A stretch of 38,525 bases of DNA from Deltaproteobacteria bacterium (lineage in GTDB: Bacteria > Desulfobacterota > Desulfobacteria > Desulfobacterales > ETH-SRB1). Positions 1 to 6,659 of this stretch are shown piece by piece. Both the position numbers and the translations under genes were made by a program. Under the pieces are notes generated by a model. That model saw nothing but the letters and a program-made list of their open reading frames with translations, was not told where the DNA came from and ran no database searches. The stretch covers positions 1-38,525 of the forward strand of contig JAJSZT010000031.1 of NCBI GenBank assembly GCA_030272815.1, written 5' to 3'. Numbering within the stretch: position 1 is the stretch's first letter; each line of letters opens with the position of its first letter.

Positions 1-47
1 CATGGCACTTTGTAAATGAATTAATCAGTTTTATCCTTGGCATTAAC

Positions 48-67
48 CCACGGGCTCACGCCCGTGG
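48..67. repeat. GC-rich hairpin
   Basis: A perfect 8-bp stem, CCACGGGC pairing with GCCCGTGG, encloses a TCAC loop. There is no T-tract, so it looks more like a palindromic intergenic repeat than a classic intrinsic terminator. No gene can be assigned on either side within the window. Confidence 0.6.
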
Positions 68-458
68 TCCTCCGCCAATTATTGATAGATAAAATCGCAA
101 AAGAATCTCAGTCAATAAAAAGCGACTTTCAGGCAATGTTAGCCCTGAACTTTTTATAACTTGCCAACTGAGTAACTTAAGATTCAGATGATTCTAATAC
201 AAATAATGCATATCACAAATTCTAAAGTTTTTCAATTTATTACGTGAATTGCAGCAAGGCAATTGCACCCATTGGGATTGCTTTTCGCGGCTATTTGTCA
301 AATCTAATAACGATATAATCTTAACGCACCTTTTTAGTTGAATTATCAAAATAATTTTGTTGTTGTATCAAGATAATGCTATGAAAAGAATTTAAATCAC
401 TGAAATACTGGTACAAATTCTAATTGAAAAAGCATAGGCAATGTGCCATATTTATTAC
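68..458. other. Gene-free AT-rich stretch
   Basis: About 390 bases with no convincing reading frame on either strand. I see only short homopolymer-like runs and small imperfect palindromes, and no recognisable RNA gene or repeat copy. It leads into the truncated response-regulator start at 459. Confidence 0.5.
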
Positions 459-497
459 ATGGATGTGAATGATACGCACATATTGATTTTCGATAAT
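459..497 (+). pseudogene. 5' fragment of a response-regulator gene
   Basis: The frame from ATG at 459 reads MDVNDTHILIFD before running into the terminal repeat of the GxxExxY cassette. The first 24 bases are identical to the start of the truncated receiver gene at 1129, and the next four residues still match in kind (LIFD against LIVD). It is therefore the beginning of a second copy of the same receiver gene, cut off after about 12 codons. No ribosome binding site is visible. Either a tandem paralogue was interrupted by the cassette, or target sequence was duplicated when the cassette arrived. Confidence 0.6.
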
Positions 498-535
498 TCA
501 CCGCAAAGACGCAGAGAACGCAAAGAGAAGATGGA

Positions 536-568
536 TTTTCCTTTCTGTTGAGAGGACAGAAAGGAAAA
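536..568. repeat. Left inner hairpin of the GxxExxY cassette
   Basis: A perfect 13-bp stem (TTTTCCTTTCTGT with ACAGAAAGGAAAA) closes a 7-base loop, TGAGAGG. It lies 40-70 bases upstream of the GxxExxY start codon and could form in RNA or single-stranded DNA. It is symmetric with the hairpin at 1011-1045. Confidence 0.8.
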
Positions 569-607
569 AATCTAACGACTTCAGGGCATTCAAAGGATCG
601 AATCGTG

Positions 608-991
608 ATGGATATCAATAAATTAAGCAGCAAGATTATAGGTGCGGCTATTGAAGTACATAAGACCTTGGGGCCTGGTTTGCTGGAATCTACATATGAA
701 GAATGCTTATGTTATGAACTGAGTCTCCGAGGTTTGGGATTCGAAAGACAGAAACCACTACCTATAACGTATAAAAATAAGAAACTGGATTGTGGTTACA
801 GGCTGGATATAGTTGTTGAAAACGAAATCATACTTGAACTGAAGTCATGCGAAAAGATTGAGCCTATTCACAAGGCACAACTCTTGACGTATCTCAAATT
901 GTCAGTTCTTCATTTAGGATTGATCCTGAATTTCAATGTGTTCCTTATGCGGGATGGCATAGTAAGAATAGTGAACGAATTAGATGAATAA
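608..991 (+). CDS. GxxExxY family protein, PD-(D/E)XK nuclease-like
   Basis: A 127-residue protein carrying the motif that names the GxxExxY family (G24-L-L-E27-S-T-Y30). Residues D67, E77 and K79 (RLD...ELK) plus Q91 fit the D...ExK...Q layout of the PD-(D/E)XK nuclease superfamily, to which this family is assigned from established knowledge (PDDEXK_3 type). Its cellular function is not known. I chose ATG 608 because family members begin about 23 residues before the motif; an upstream in-frame start at 548 would lie inside the hairpin. The gene is alone inside an inverted-repeat-bounded unit between two receiver-gene fragments, suggesting that it moves or is maintained as a cassette. Confidence 0.88.
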   Translation: MDINKLSSKIIGAAIEVHKTLGPGLLESTYEECLCYELSLRGLGFERQKPLPITYKNKKLDCGYRLDIVVENEIILELKSCEKIEPIHKAQLLTYLKLSVLHLGLILNFNVFLMRDGIVRIVNELDE

Positions 992-1010
992 TCCACTTTT
1001 CAGATGGCTC

Positions 1011-1045
1011 TTATTGCTTTTCGTCCTCTCAACGGAAAGCAATAA
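1011..1045. repeat. Right inner hairpin of the GxxExxY cassette
   Basis: The arms at 1011-1024 and 1032-1045 form a 14-bp stem with one G-T pair around the loop CCTCTCA. The loop and adjacent stem are the reverse complement of the left hairpin core (GTTGAGAGGAC). It begins 20 bases after the GxxExxY stop codon and could also act as a transcript end. Confidence 0.75.
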
Positions 1046-1128
1046 AAAACTTAAACTCAGCTTTCTTTGCGTCTCTGCGGTGAACCATTAATTTTTGTTT
1101 TACTATGATTTAATGCCGATATAATCAT

Positions 1129-1365
1129 ATGGATGTGAATGATACGCACATACTTATCGTAGATGACGATAAAGATTATGCTCTTGAGCTGAAGAAGAGT
1201 TTCGTGGAAATCGGGAAAGTGGATGTAGTCCACTCTGAGAAGGGGTTTAAAACAGTTTTTGCTCCTTACAAATATGACCTCATTTTCCTTGACCTGCGAC
1301 TGAAGGAGGGAAAAGAAGGGCTTAACCTTCTCGAAGATATAATAGGCGAAGAAGCTTGTAAATAG
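1129..1365 (+). pseudogene. Truncated response-regulator receiver domain
   Basis: Encodes 78 residues starting MDVNDTHILIVDDDKDYALE, the first strand and acidic pocket of a CheY-like receiver. It continues through YDLIFLDLRLKEG, where the second-line D is the expected phospho-acceptor. The frame then ends at TAG after EDIIGEEACK. A complete receiver needs about 120 residues, so the switch Ser/Thr and the conserved Lys are missing. No output domain follows and no ribosome binding site is evident. Its first 24 bases are repeated at 459. It is most likely a decayed gene, though expression of a stub cannot be excluded. Confidence 0.7.
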
Positions 1366-1466
1366 GGGAAAGCACAAGGTGAAGCAGGCATCATCAAGAG
1401 TTAAGAATATTGAAGAACTTTCATCACTGACCCGGTTTTTAAGACATGGTTAAGGAAAAAATATAT

Positions 1467-1484
1467 GCCTACAATTTTGTAGGC
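1467..1484. repeat. Small perfect palindrome
   Basis: GCCTACAA and TTGTAGGC form an 8-bp stem around TT, and TTTTTGTAGGG follows shortly after. It lies in the otherwise empty 1366-1548 gap between the receiver fragment and selC. It might be a weak terminator for one side; no other feature is visible there. Confidence 0.4.
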
Positions 1485-1548
1485 GATATTTTTGTAGGGA
1501 AATTGCAGGATGATTGGAGGTGTTTTAAAAAATTATCAATAAACTGGA

Positions 1549-1646
1549 TGGCGGAAGTGCATGGGAATCGAACCCACCCGGGACGGTTTTAGCGCCCCAC
1601 ACCGGATTTGAAGTCCGGGAGCCCCACCAGTGAGCTGCGCACTTCC
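1549..1646 (-). tRNA. selC: tRNA-Sec (anticodon UCA)
   Basis: On the minus strand, an 8-bp acceptor stem (GGAAGTGC with GCACTTCC) and 5-bp T stem give the 8+5 architecture of bacterial tRNA-Sec. The anticodon loop is CTTCAAA with anticodon TCA at 1609-1611, closed by CCGGA/TCCGG. A long variable arm (GGGGCG pairing with CGTCCC) and an encoded 3' CCA complete a 98-nt molecule very similar to known selC. It reads UGA as selenocysteine, so the organism should have SelA, SelB and SelD, none of which lie in this window. A long palindrome begins two bases upstream of its 5' end. Confidence 0.97.
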
Positions 1647-1647
1647 A

Positions 1648-1755
1648 CTATAGATTTTCAGATAATTAATTTCACTGCGTTATCAGTCGTCGACGTATAA
1701 CTTATACGCCTTTCTCCTTCTATCCTTGTGAAATTAATTATCTGAAAATCTATAG
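1648..1755. repeat. Perfect 28-bp inverted repeat element beside selC
   Basis: The arms at 1648-1675 and 1728-1755 are exact reverse complements over 28 bases, beginning CTATAGATTTTCAG, with a 52-base centre. The centre contains GTCGACGTATAACTTATACG and resembles the centre of the element at 4889-5045 in layout (GCG-rich blocks ending in AACGCA). It occupies the promoter side of selC, which starts two bases away on the opposite strand. No gene lies inside. It is probably a non-autonomous palindromic repeat that may also carry or block selC transcription signals. Confidence 0.8.
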
Positions 1756-1829
1756 AATTATATAATATGTTAATCTTATTTTTTCAACCGTTATTAAAAA
1801 AGATTGCATCGTAAAAAATAGGCAATAAA

Positions 1830-2972
1830 ATGATAAATAGAGACAGACTGCTGGAAACATTCACTCATCTGGTAGGAATTGACAGCGTATCAAAAGATGA
1901 AGGGCGTATTTGCCGAGAAATCAGTGAAATACTTGAGTCAATGGATGCAGAAACTTTTGTTGACAGTGCCGGAGAAAAAACAGGAAGCAATACTGGAAAT
2001 CTTATTGCCAGATTCAAGGGAAATACCAAATGCTCCCCGCTGCTTCTTAATGCTCACATGGACACCGTCAATCCCGGCAGAGGTATATCTGTTATATTCA
2101 AAGACGGAATCCTTACAAGCGACGGAACAACAATTCTCGGAGCAGATGATAAAAGCGCTATTGCCATCATAATAGAAACCATAAGAATTCTCCAGGAAAA
2201 TAATCTTGAATATGGCCATTTAGAGCTTGTATTCACGATCTGTGAGGAAATAGGTCTTTTAGGCGCCAAACATCTTGATTACAGCCTTATTTCGGCAAGT
2301 TACGGTTATACTCTTGATGCCACCGATACAGAAGGTATAGTCACACGGGCACCTGCTGCAAACCGTATTGAGTTTAAAATACACGGCAAAGATGCGCATG
2401 CAGGGGCTGCGCCTGAAAAAGGGATAAATGCCATCTGTCTTGCAAGCAAGGCTATAGCTGCCCTTGATATCGGCAGAATCGACCATGAAACAACATGCAA
2501 CATCGGCATAATTGAAGGCGGAATAGCCACAAATATAGTTCCAGGCATGGTTACTGTTAAAGGTGAGGCCAGAAGCCATGATAAAGAAAAGCTAAGAAAA
2601 ATTACGGCTGAAATAGTATCATCTTTCAAAACTGTCGTTGATAATTATAAAAATCCTGTTTCAGATGATAAACTCCCTTGTCTTGAAATTTCTGTTGAAA
2701 ATGACTTTTCTTTAACTAACATTCCTGACGATACCCCTGTTGTAGCTCTTGCACGTAAAGCCGCTGAAAACCTTGGAAGAAATATGGCTTCCAAGATAAG
2801 CGGCGGAGGCGCGGACGCAAATATTTTCTTTGAAAAAGGTATTACTGTCGGCGTTCTCGGAACTGGTATGCGGGATATGCATACAGTGCGTGAGTCTGTA
2901 AAACTTGATGATATGGTTCGTACAGTTGAACTTTTACTTGAGATAATCAGGATTCATCCCAAGGAATTATAA
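1830..2972 (+). CDS. M20 family peptidase, PepT-like
   Basis: A 380-residue di-zinc peptidase of the M20/M25/M40 superfamily, closest in look to the PepT-like group of short-peptide aminopeptidases. Visible metal and catalytic motifs are NAHMDTV (H76, D78), LGADDKSA (D106/D107), CEEIGLLG (E139-E140) and, near the C terminus, GGGADANIF and MHTVRES, which carry the last metal-binding His. The central lid domain includes GKDAHAGAAPEKG. No signal peptide is seen, so it is cytosolic. ATG 1830 follows an AT-rich gap. larC starts one base after the stop, so the two genes are very likely co-transcribed. The exact substrate cannot be read from sequence. Confidence 0.85.
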   Translation: MINRDRLLETFTHLVGIDSVSKDEGRICREISEILESMDAETFVDSAGEKTGSNTGNLIARFKGNTKCSPLLLNAHMDTVNPGRGISVIFKDGILTSDGTTILGADDKSAIAIIIETIRILQENNLEYGHLELVFTICEEIGLLGAKHLDYSLISASYGYTLDATDTEGIVTRAPAANRIEFKIHGKDAHAGAAPEKGINAICLASKAIAALDIGRIDHETTCNIGIIEGGIATNIVPGMVTVKGEARSHDKEKLRKITAEIVSSFKTVVDNYKNPVSDDKLPCLEISVENDFSLTNIPDDTPVVALARKAAENLGRNMASKISGGGADANIFFEKGITVGVLGTGMRDMHTVRESVKLDDMVRTVELLLEIIRIHPKEL

Positions 2973-2973
2973 T

Positions 2974-4146
2974 ATGTTAGCCTATTTTGATTGTTTTTGT
3001 GGAATAAGCGGCGATATGACGCTGGGAGCCCTTATCGACATTGGAGTTCCTTTAAAATGGCTGAAAGAGTCCCTTGAAAAATTACCATTAAAAGATTTTG
3101 ATATATCTGTTGAATCAATTTTCCGCAGCGGAATTAAAGCTCAAAGCGTTAATGTCATTTCAAAGGATAATATAAAATCAAGGCATTATGCTGAGATTAA
3201 AACTCTTGTCCAAGACAGCTCTCTTTCCATAAAAGTAAAGAAAAAGAGCCTTGAAATTTTTGAAAGGCTCGCAATTGCTGAAGCTGAAATACACGGACAG
3301 CCCAAAGAAAAAGTGCATTTTCATGAACTGGGGGGTATTGATGCTATCGTAGATATTGTAGGGACAGCTCTATGTTTGGAATATCTGGGTATTGAAAAGG
3401 TAGTTTCATCGAGAATTCCTTTAGGCAATGGTTTTGTTCCCTGCCAGCACGGAACGTTGCCCGTTCCTGCTCCTGCAACCCTTTCAATCCTAAAGGGAAT
3501 TCCTGTTTATGGGACAGAAATTCCGCACGAGCTCGTCACGCCAACCGGCGCCGCAATTATTGCCTCTATTGCTGATTCCTTTGAAAAAATTCCAGACATT
3601 ATAGTTGAAAAAACAGGATATGGTGCAGGAAAACGAGACCTTAAAACCATACCTAATCTTTTGCGTATTATTATTGGGACAAAAGAGACACTTACTTCAG
3701 ACTTTCAAAAAGACCGGATTTCAGTGGTTGAGACGTGTATTGATGATATGAATCCGGAATTTTTTGGTTTCCTGATGGATCGCCTGTTTGAAGAAGGAGC
3801 TATAGATGTTTACTTGATTCCTGTGTATATGAAAAAAAACAGACCGGGCACAATGATTCAGGTTCTGTGTATGGAAAATAGAAAAAAAAGTATAATAAAT
3901 CGTATTTTATCTGAAACCACATCATTAGGTGTAAGATATTATGATGTTCAAAGATTTAAACTTGTCCGGGAGAATATAACCATAAAAACGACTTATGGTG
4001 ATATCCAGGTAAAACGTGTAACAGAGCCAAACGGACATATCCGGCTTGTGCCTGAATACGAAGTTTGTAAAAAAATCGCCATAGAAAAGGATATTCCGTT
4101 AAAAACCGTATATGACACGATAATTAAAGAGACAAATAAAATCTAA
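2974..4146 (+). CDS. larC: LarC, nickel-pincer cofactor (Ni-CTP) cyclometallase
   Basis: 390 residues with the characteristic LarC start (MLAYFDCFCGISGDMTLGAL) and the conserved blocks KVHFHELGGIDAIVDIVG, CQHGTLPVPAPAT and ELVTPTGAA, covering the full family length. LarC inserts nickel into the pyridinium-dithiocarboxylate mononucleotide made by LarB and LarE, giving the pincer cofactor of lactate racemase and other LarA-type racemases or epimerases. None of larA, larB or larE is in this window, so partners must be elsewhere. It sits one base behind the M20 peptidase, an arrangement implying translational coupling but not an obvious shared pathway. Confidence 0.93.
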   Translation: MLAYFDCFCGISGDMTLGALIDIGVPLKWLKESLEKLPLKDFDISVESIFRSGIKAQSVNVISKDNIKSRHYAEIKTLVQDSSLSIKVKKKSLEIFERLAIAEAEIHGQPKEKVHFHELGGIDAIVDIVGTALCLEYLGIEKVVSSRIPLGNGFVPCQHGTLPVPAPATLSILKGIPVYGTEIPHELVTPTGAAIIASIADSFEKIPDIIVEKTGYGAGKRDLKTIPNLLRIIIGTKETLTSDFQKDRISVVETCIDDMNPEFFGFLMDRLFEEGAIDVYLIPVYMKKNRPGTMIQVLCMENRKKSIINRILSETTSLGVRYYDVQRFKLVRENITIKTTYGDIQVKRVTEPNGHIRLVPEYEVCKKIAIEKDIPLKTVYDTIIKETNKI

Positions 4147-4147
4147 C

Positions 4148-4234
4148 AGTTCACGGTTGTCGGTTGTCGGTTGTCGGTTTACAGTTAACCGTTTTATGTT
4201 TTGATCAACCGTAAACCGTGAACCGTAAACCGTT
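4148..4234. repeat. Low-complexity ACCGT repeat patch
   Basis: Tandem copies of GGTTGTC are followed by a GGTTTACAGTTAACC block and, on the other side, AACCGTAAACCGTGAACCGT, so the two halves are roughly inverted. The same AACCGTGAACC word recurs at 11305-11333, 12739-12755, 31680-31691 and 34490-34560. It immediately follows the larC stop. Confidence 0.7.
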
Positions 4235-4291
4235 ACAATTTAACTTGTATTGCAGCTTGACAAAAGCCATACCTGCTTATAGAACCTGTGC

Positions 4292-4753
4292 ATGAATTTT
4301 AGAGAGAAATCGGTCATGGTGCTTGCAACCGGTTGTTTTACCGGCTACATTCCTTTTGCACCTGGCACTTTTGGATCCATCGTGGGACTTCCTCTTTGTT
4401 TTCTTCTATCTAAAACCAAATTGTCGGTTGCTATTCTGTTTATTTTAATATTTATTTTTTTTGCCATATGGATAGCAAACAGGGCTGAAAAAATATTAAA
4501 ACAAAACGATCCCGGGTGTATTGTAATTGATGAAATAGCAGGTATTATGCTAACATTTCTTGGCCTGCCATTTAATACAATTTCCGTTGCTGCCGGTTTT
4601 GTAACATTCAGATTTTTTGATATCTTAAAACCTTTTCCTATTCGGTATATGGAAAGGAGAATTGCAGGAGGCGCAGGCGTTGTAATGGATGATTTAATGG
4701 CAGGTGTTTACAGTAATATTGTACTGAGACTTTTATTTATAACTAGTGCCTGA
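4292..4753 (+). CDS. pgpA: Phosphatidylglycerophosphatase A
   Basis: A 153-residue membrane phosphatase that removes phosphate from phosphatidylglycerophosphate to give phosphatidylglycerol. Family motifs include ATGCFTGYIPFAPGTFGS near the N terminus and CIVIDEIAGIMLTFLGLP in the middle, whose acidic residues are expected to be functional. Several hydrophobic segments fit an inner-membrane protein, and the length is normal. The last codons (AGT GCC TGA) lie inside the terminal inverted repeat of the element at 4744-4888, so that element supplies the stop codon. ATG 4292 is the natural family start, although no strong ribosome binding site precedes it. Confidence 0.92.
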   Translation: MNFREKSVMVLATGCFTGYIPFAPGTFGSIVGLPLCFLLSKTKLSVAILFILIFIFFAIWIANRAEKILKQNDPGCIVIDEIAGIMLTFLGLPFNTISVAAGFVTFRFFDILKPFPIRYMERRIAGGAGVVMDDLMAGVYSNIVLRLLFITSA

Positions 4754-4888
4754 ACGAAAACTGCTAATTTTCCCAATTTCTGCGTCAGGCTTAAATTTTA
4801 ATCCTCAAAATACTCCATGTATTCCTGCGGTTAAAATTTGCGCCTTCCTTGAACTTGAAAAAATTTTCTAGTTTTCGTTCGGGCACTA
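4744..4888. repeat. Palindromic repeat family A, copy 1
   Basis: A 145-bp element bounded by 19-bp inverted ends: TAGTGCCTGAACGAAAACT at 4744 and its complement at 4870-4888, with one mismatch. The inner ~100 bp, read on the minus strand, matches copy 2 at 9479-9622 closely, including GTTCAAGGAAGGCG, AGGAATACAT and CAGAAATTGGG. A single end of the same family is at 32052-32070. The termini carry TAG and TGA in two frames and provide the stop of pgpA. No coding capacity is seen. Confidence 0.88.
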
Positions 4889-5045
4889 TACCTCGGAAGG
4901 TTGCAAATTGCGTTTTTTTCGGTGAGCAATGAGCATCAAGAGCAAGGCGCGAAGACGCGTAATAGCAGGCTATTGCAAGCCTGAGCAACGCAGCTATTGG
5001 TGTTCATGGCCAGCGAAAAATCGTAATTTGTGGCCTTTCGAGGTA
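4889..5045. repeat. Palindromic repeat abutting family A copy 1
   Basis: Imperfect inverted ends TACCTCGGAAGG (4889) and CCTTTCGAGGTA (5034-5045) extend inward through TTGCAAATTGCG and its partner. The centre holds GAAGACGCGTAATAGC and GAGCAACGCAG, resembling the centre of the selC-side element. It starts on the base after the preceding element ends, so two palindromic elements stand back to back and fill the pgpA-lepB gap. Confidence 0.75.
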
Positions 5046-5066
5046 TAACTACAGGGATAAATTAAT

Positions 5067-5708
5067 TTGAAACAGAAAAATTCATCGAAAAAGGCAATCA
5101 AACCTAAAAAAAGCAACCTCAGAGAAAACATTGAAGCAATAACTCTGGCGATTATAATCGCCTTATTCGTAAGGACTTTTATAATTCAGGCTTTTAAAAT
5201 TCCTTCCGGCTCAATGAAAAATACTCTTCAAATTGGAGATCATATCCTGGTAAACAAATTTATTTACGGAGTCAAACTTCCGTTTACTAGTACTACGATC
5301 ATTCCATACAAAAATCCTCAAAGAGGAGATATCGTTGTTTTTAAATTCCGGCAGGAGCCTAAAAAGGATTTTATTAAGAGAACAATAGGTGTCCCTGGAG
5401 ATGTTATTGAAATCCGGAATAAGGAGCTCTATGTAAACAAAAAGCGTCTTGAACAAGACTATGCGATTTATACAGATCTTCATATAATTCCAAAAGCCAT
5501 GCAACCCAGAGATAATTTGGGACCGGTCACAGTACCTGAAGATTCGATTTTTGTAATGGGAGATAACCGAGATCACAGCTATGACAGCAGGTTTTGGGGT
5601 TTTGTGGATCTGAAAGATGTTAAGGGAAAGGCTTTTATAATATATTGGTCCTGGGATAATGACAATTTCGGGGTCAGGTGGGGCAGAATTGGGAAAATTT
5701 TAGAATAA
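5067..5708 (+). CDS. lepB: Signal peptidase I
   Basis: A 213-residue serine/lysine-dyad protease that cuts signal peptides from exported proteins at the outer face of the inner membrane. After a basic N terminus comes one membrane segment (about residues 24-40), then FKIPSGSM with nucleophile Ser49, RGDIVVFKF, DFIKRTIGVPGD with general-base Lys104, and VMGDNRDHSYDSRFWG near the C terminus; these are the classic boxes B-E. It starts with TTG at 5067, the only start that keeps the charged N-terminal tail. pyrB follows after 12 bases. It works on proteins delivered by the Sec machinery, whose secA is at 29101-31629. Confidence 0.95.
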   Translation: MKQKNSSKKAIKPKKSNLRENIEAITLAIIIALFVRTFIIQAFKIPSGSMKNTLQIGDHILVNKFIYGVKLPFTSTTIIPYKNPQRGDIVVFKFRQEPKKDFIKRTIGVPGDVIEIRNKELYVNKKRLEQDYAIYTDLHIIPKAMQPRDNLGPVTVPEDSIFVMGDNRDHSYDSRFWGFVDLKDVKGKAFIIYWSWDNDNFGVRWGRIGKILE

Positions 5709-5720
5709 AACAGGTAAATT

Positions 5721-6659
5721 ATGCTGTTTACAAAAAAAGATATTCTGGACATGGAGTCCCTTTCTGTTGACGAAATCAACTTGATTCTGGATACAGCCGA
5801 CAGAATGAAGGAAATTTCGATAAGGCCAATTAAAAAGGTTCCGACTTTAAGGGGTAAAACAGTAGTTTTATTCTTTTATGAGCCCAGTACAAGGACACGC
5901 ATATCTTTTGATATTGCCGCAAAGAGACTGAGTGCCGACAGCCTGTCAATAGCTGCGAGTACGAGCAGCATTGTAAAGGGGGAAACCCTTGCAGACACGG
6001 CAAGAAATCTTGAAGCCATGAATCCTGATATCATTGTATTACGGCATTCATCAGCAGGCACTTCCCATCTGCTTGCAGGTCTGGTTAAATCTTCTGTTAT
6101 CAATGCCGGGGATGGCATGCATGCTCACCCGACTCAGGCGCTCCTTGACCTGATGACGGTCAGGGAAAAGAGGGGGGGAATTTCAGGGCTGCGAATCGCA
6201 ATAATTGGAGATATATCACACAGCAGGGTGGCAAGATCAAATATTATCGGCTTTACAAAAATGGGTGCCGAGGTTGTAATTACCGGCCCTCCAACCATGA
6301 TTCCAAAAGGCATTGAAACCCTTGGAGCATCAGTTAGTTATAATGTGGACAAGGCTATCTGCAATGCCGATGTTATAATGATGCTGAGAATACAAAAGGA
6401 ACGACAAAAAAGCTTTTTGTTCCCTACCGAACGTGAATACTCAAAAGTCTATGGACTTACAAAAGAAAGGGTGGAAAACGCACGAAGCAATGTGCTGATA
6501 ATGCACCCGGGGCCTGTCAACCGGGGAGTTGAAATAGCTTATGAAGTTGTGGATGGCCCGTATTCAATAATTCTTGATCAGGTAACAAATGGCGTTGCCG
6601 TCCGCATGGCCCTTTTATATCTGGTATCAGGAGGTGCACGAAATGCTGGTGCTGATTAA
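5721..6659 (+). CDS. pyrB: Aspartate carbamoyltransferase, catalytic chain
   Basis: 312 residues. It condenses carbamoyl phosphate with aspartate to N-carbamoylaspartate, the committed step of pyrimidine synthesis. The carbamoyl-phosphate loop [13 protein letters not shown] (S56-T-R-T-R60) marks the family, followed by [15 protein letters not shown] and [12 protein letters not shown]. Length is normal for a class without extra domains. No pyrI regulatory chain follows; instead pyrC overlaps its last 17 bases. The pyrC ribosome binding site (AGGAGGT, 6630-6636) lies inside pyrB, indicating translational coupling. Confidence 0.96.
   Translation: MLFTKKDILDMESLSVDEINLILDTADRMKEISIRPIKKVPTLRGKTVVLFFYEPSTRTRISFDIAAKRLSADSLSIAASTSSIVKGETLADTARNLEAMNPDIIVLRHSSAGTSHLLAGLVKSSVINAGDGMHAHPTQALLDLMTVREKRGGISGLRIAIIGDISHSRVARSNIIGFTKMGAEVVITGPPTMIPKGIETLGASVSYNVDKAICNADVIMMLRIQKERQKSFLFPTEREYSKVYGLTKERVENARSNVLIMHPGPVNRGVEIAYEVVDGPYSIILDQVTNGVAVRMALLYLVSGGARNAGAD

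Larger units (their letters stand above)
497..1084. mobile_element. Putative GxxExxY cassette with terminal inverted repeats
   Basis: A 588-bp unit. The left end (497-520) and right end (1061-1084) are imperfect inverted repeats matching at 21 of 24 positions, both beginning TTCACCGC. Just inside each end lies a strong hairpin (536-568 and 1011-1045); the loops TGAGAGG and CCTCTCA are reverse complements of each other, so the hairpins are part of the inverted symmetry. The only gene inside encodes a GxxExxY protein. Outside the unit, 24 bases at 459-482 recur exactly at 1129-1152. Boundaries, repeats and hairpins are seen directly; mobility is inference. No known transposase is present. Confidence 0.55.

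Noticed and set aside
548-607. Longer GxxExxY start at 548
   Set aside because: It would begin inside the cassette hairpin; family proteins start near MDINKLSSKI, at ATG 608.
397-633. Minus-strand frame across the cassette left end
   Set aside because: Runs through the receiver fragment, terminal repeat and hairpin, with no recognisable domain.
6589-6642. Longer pyrC start
   Set aside because: The extra 18 codons re-read the end of pyrB and lack family similarity; ATG 6643 has AGGAGGT.
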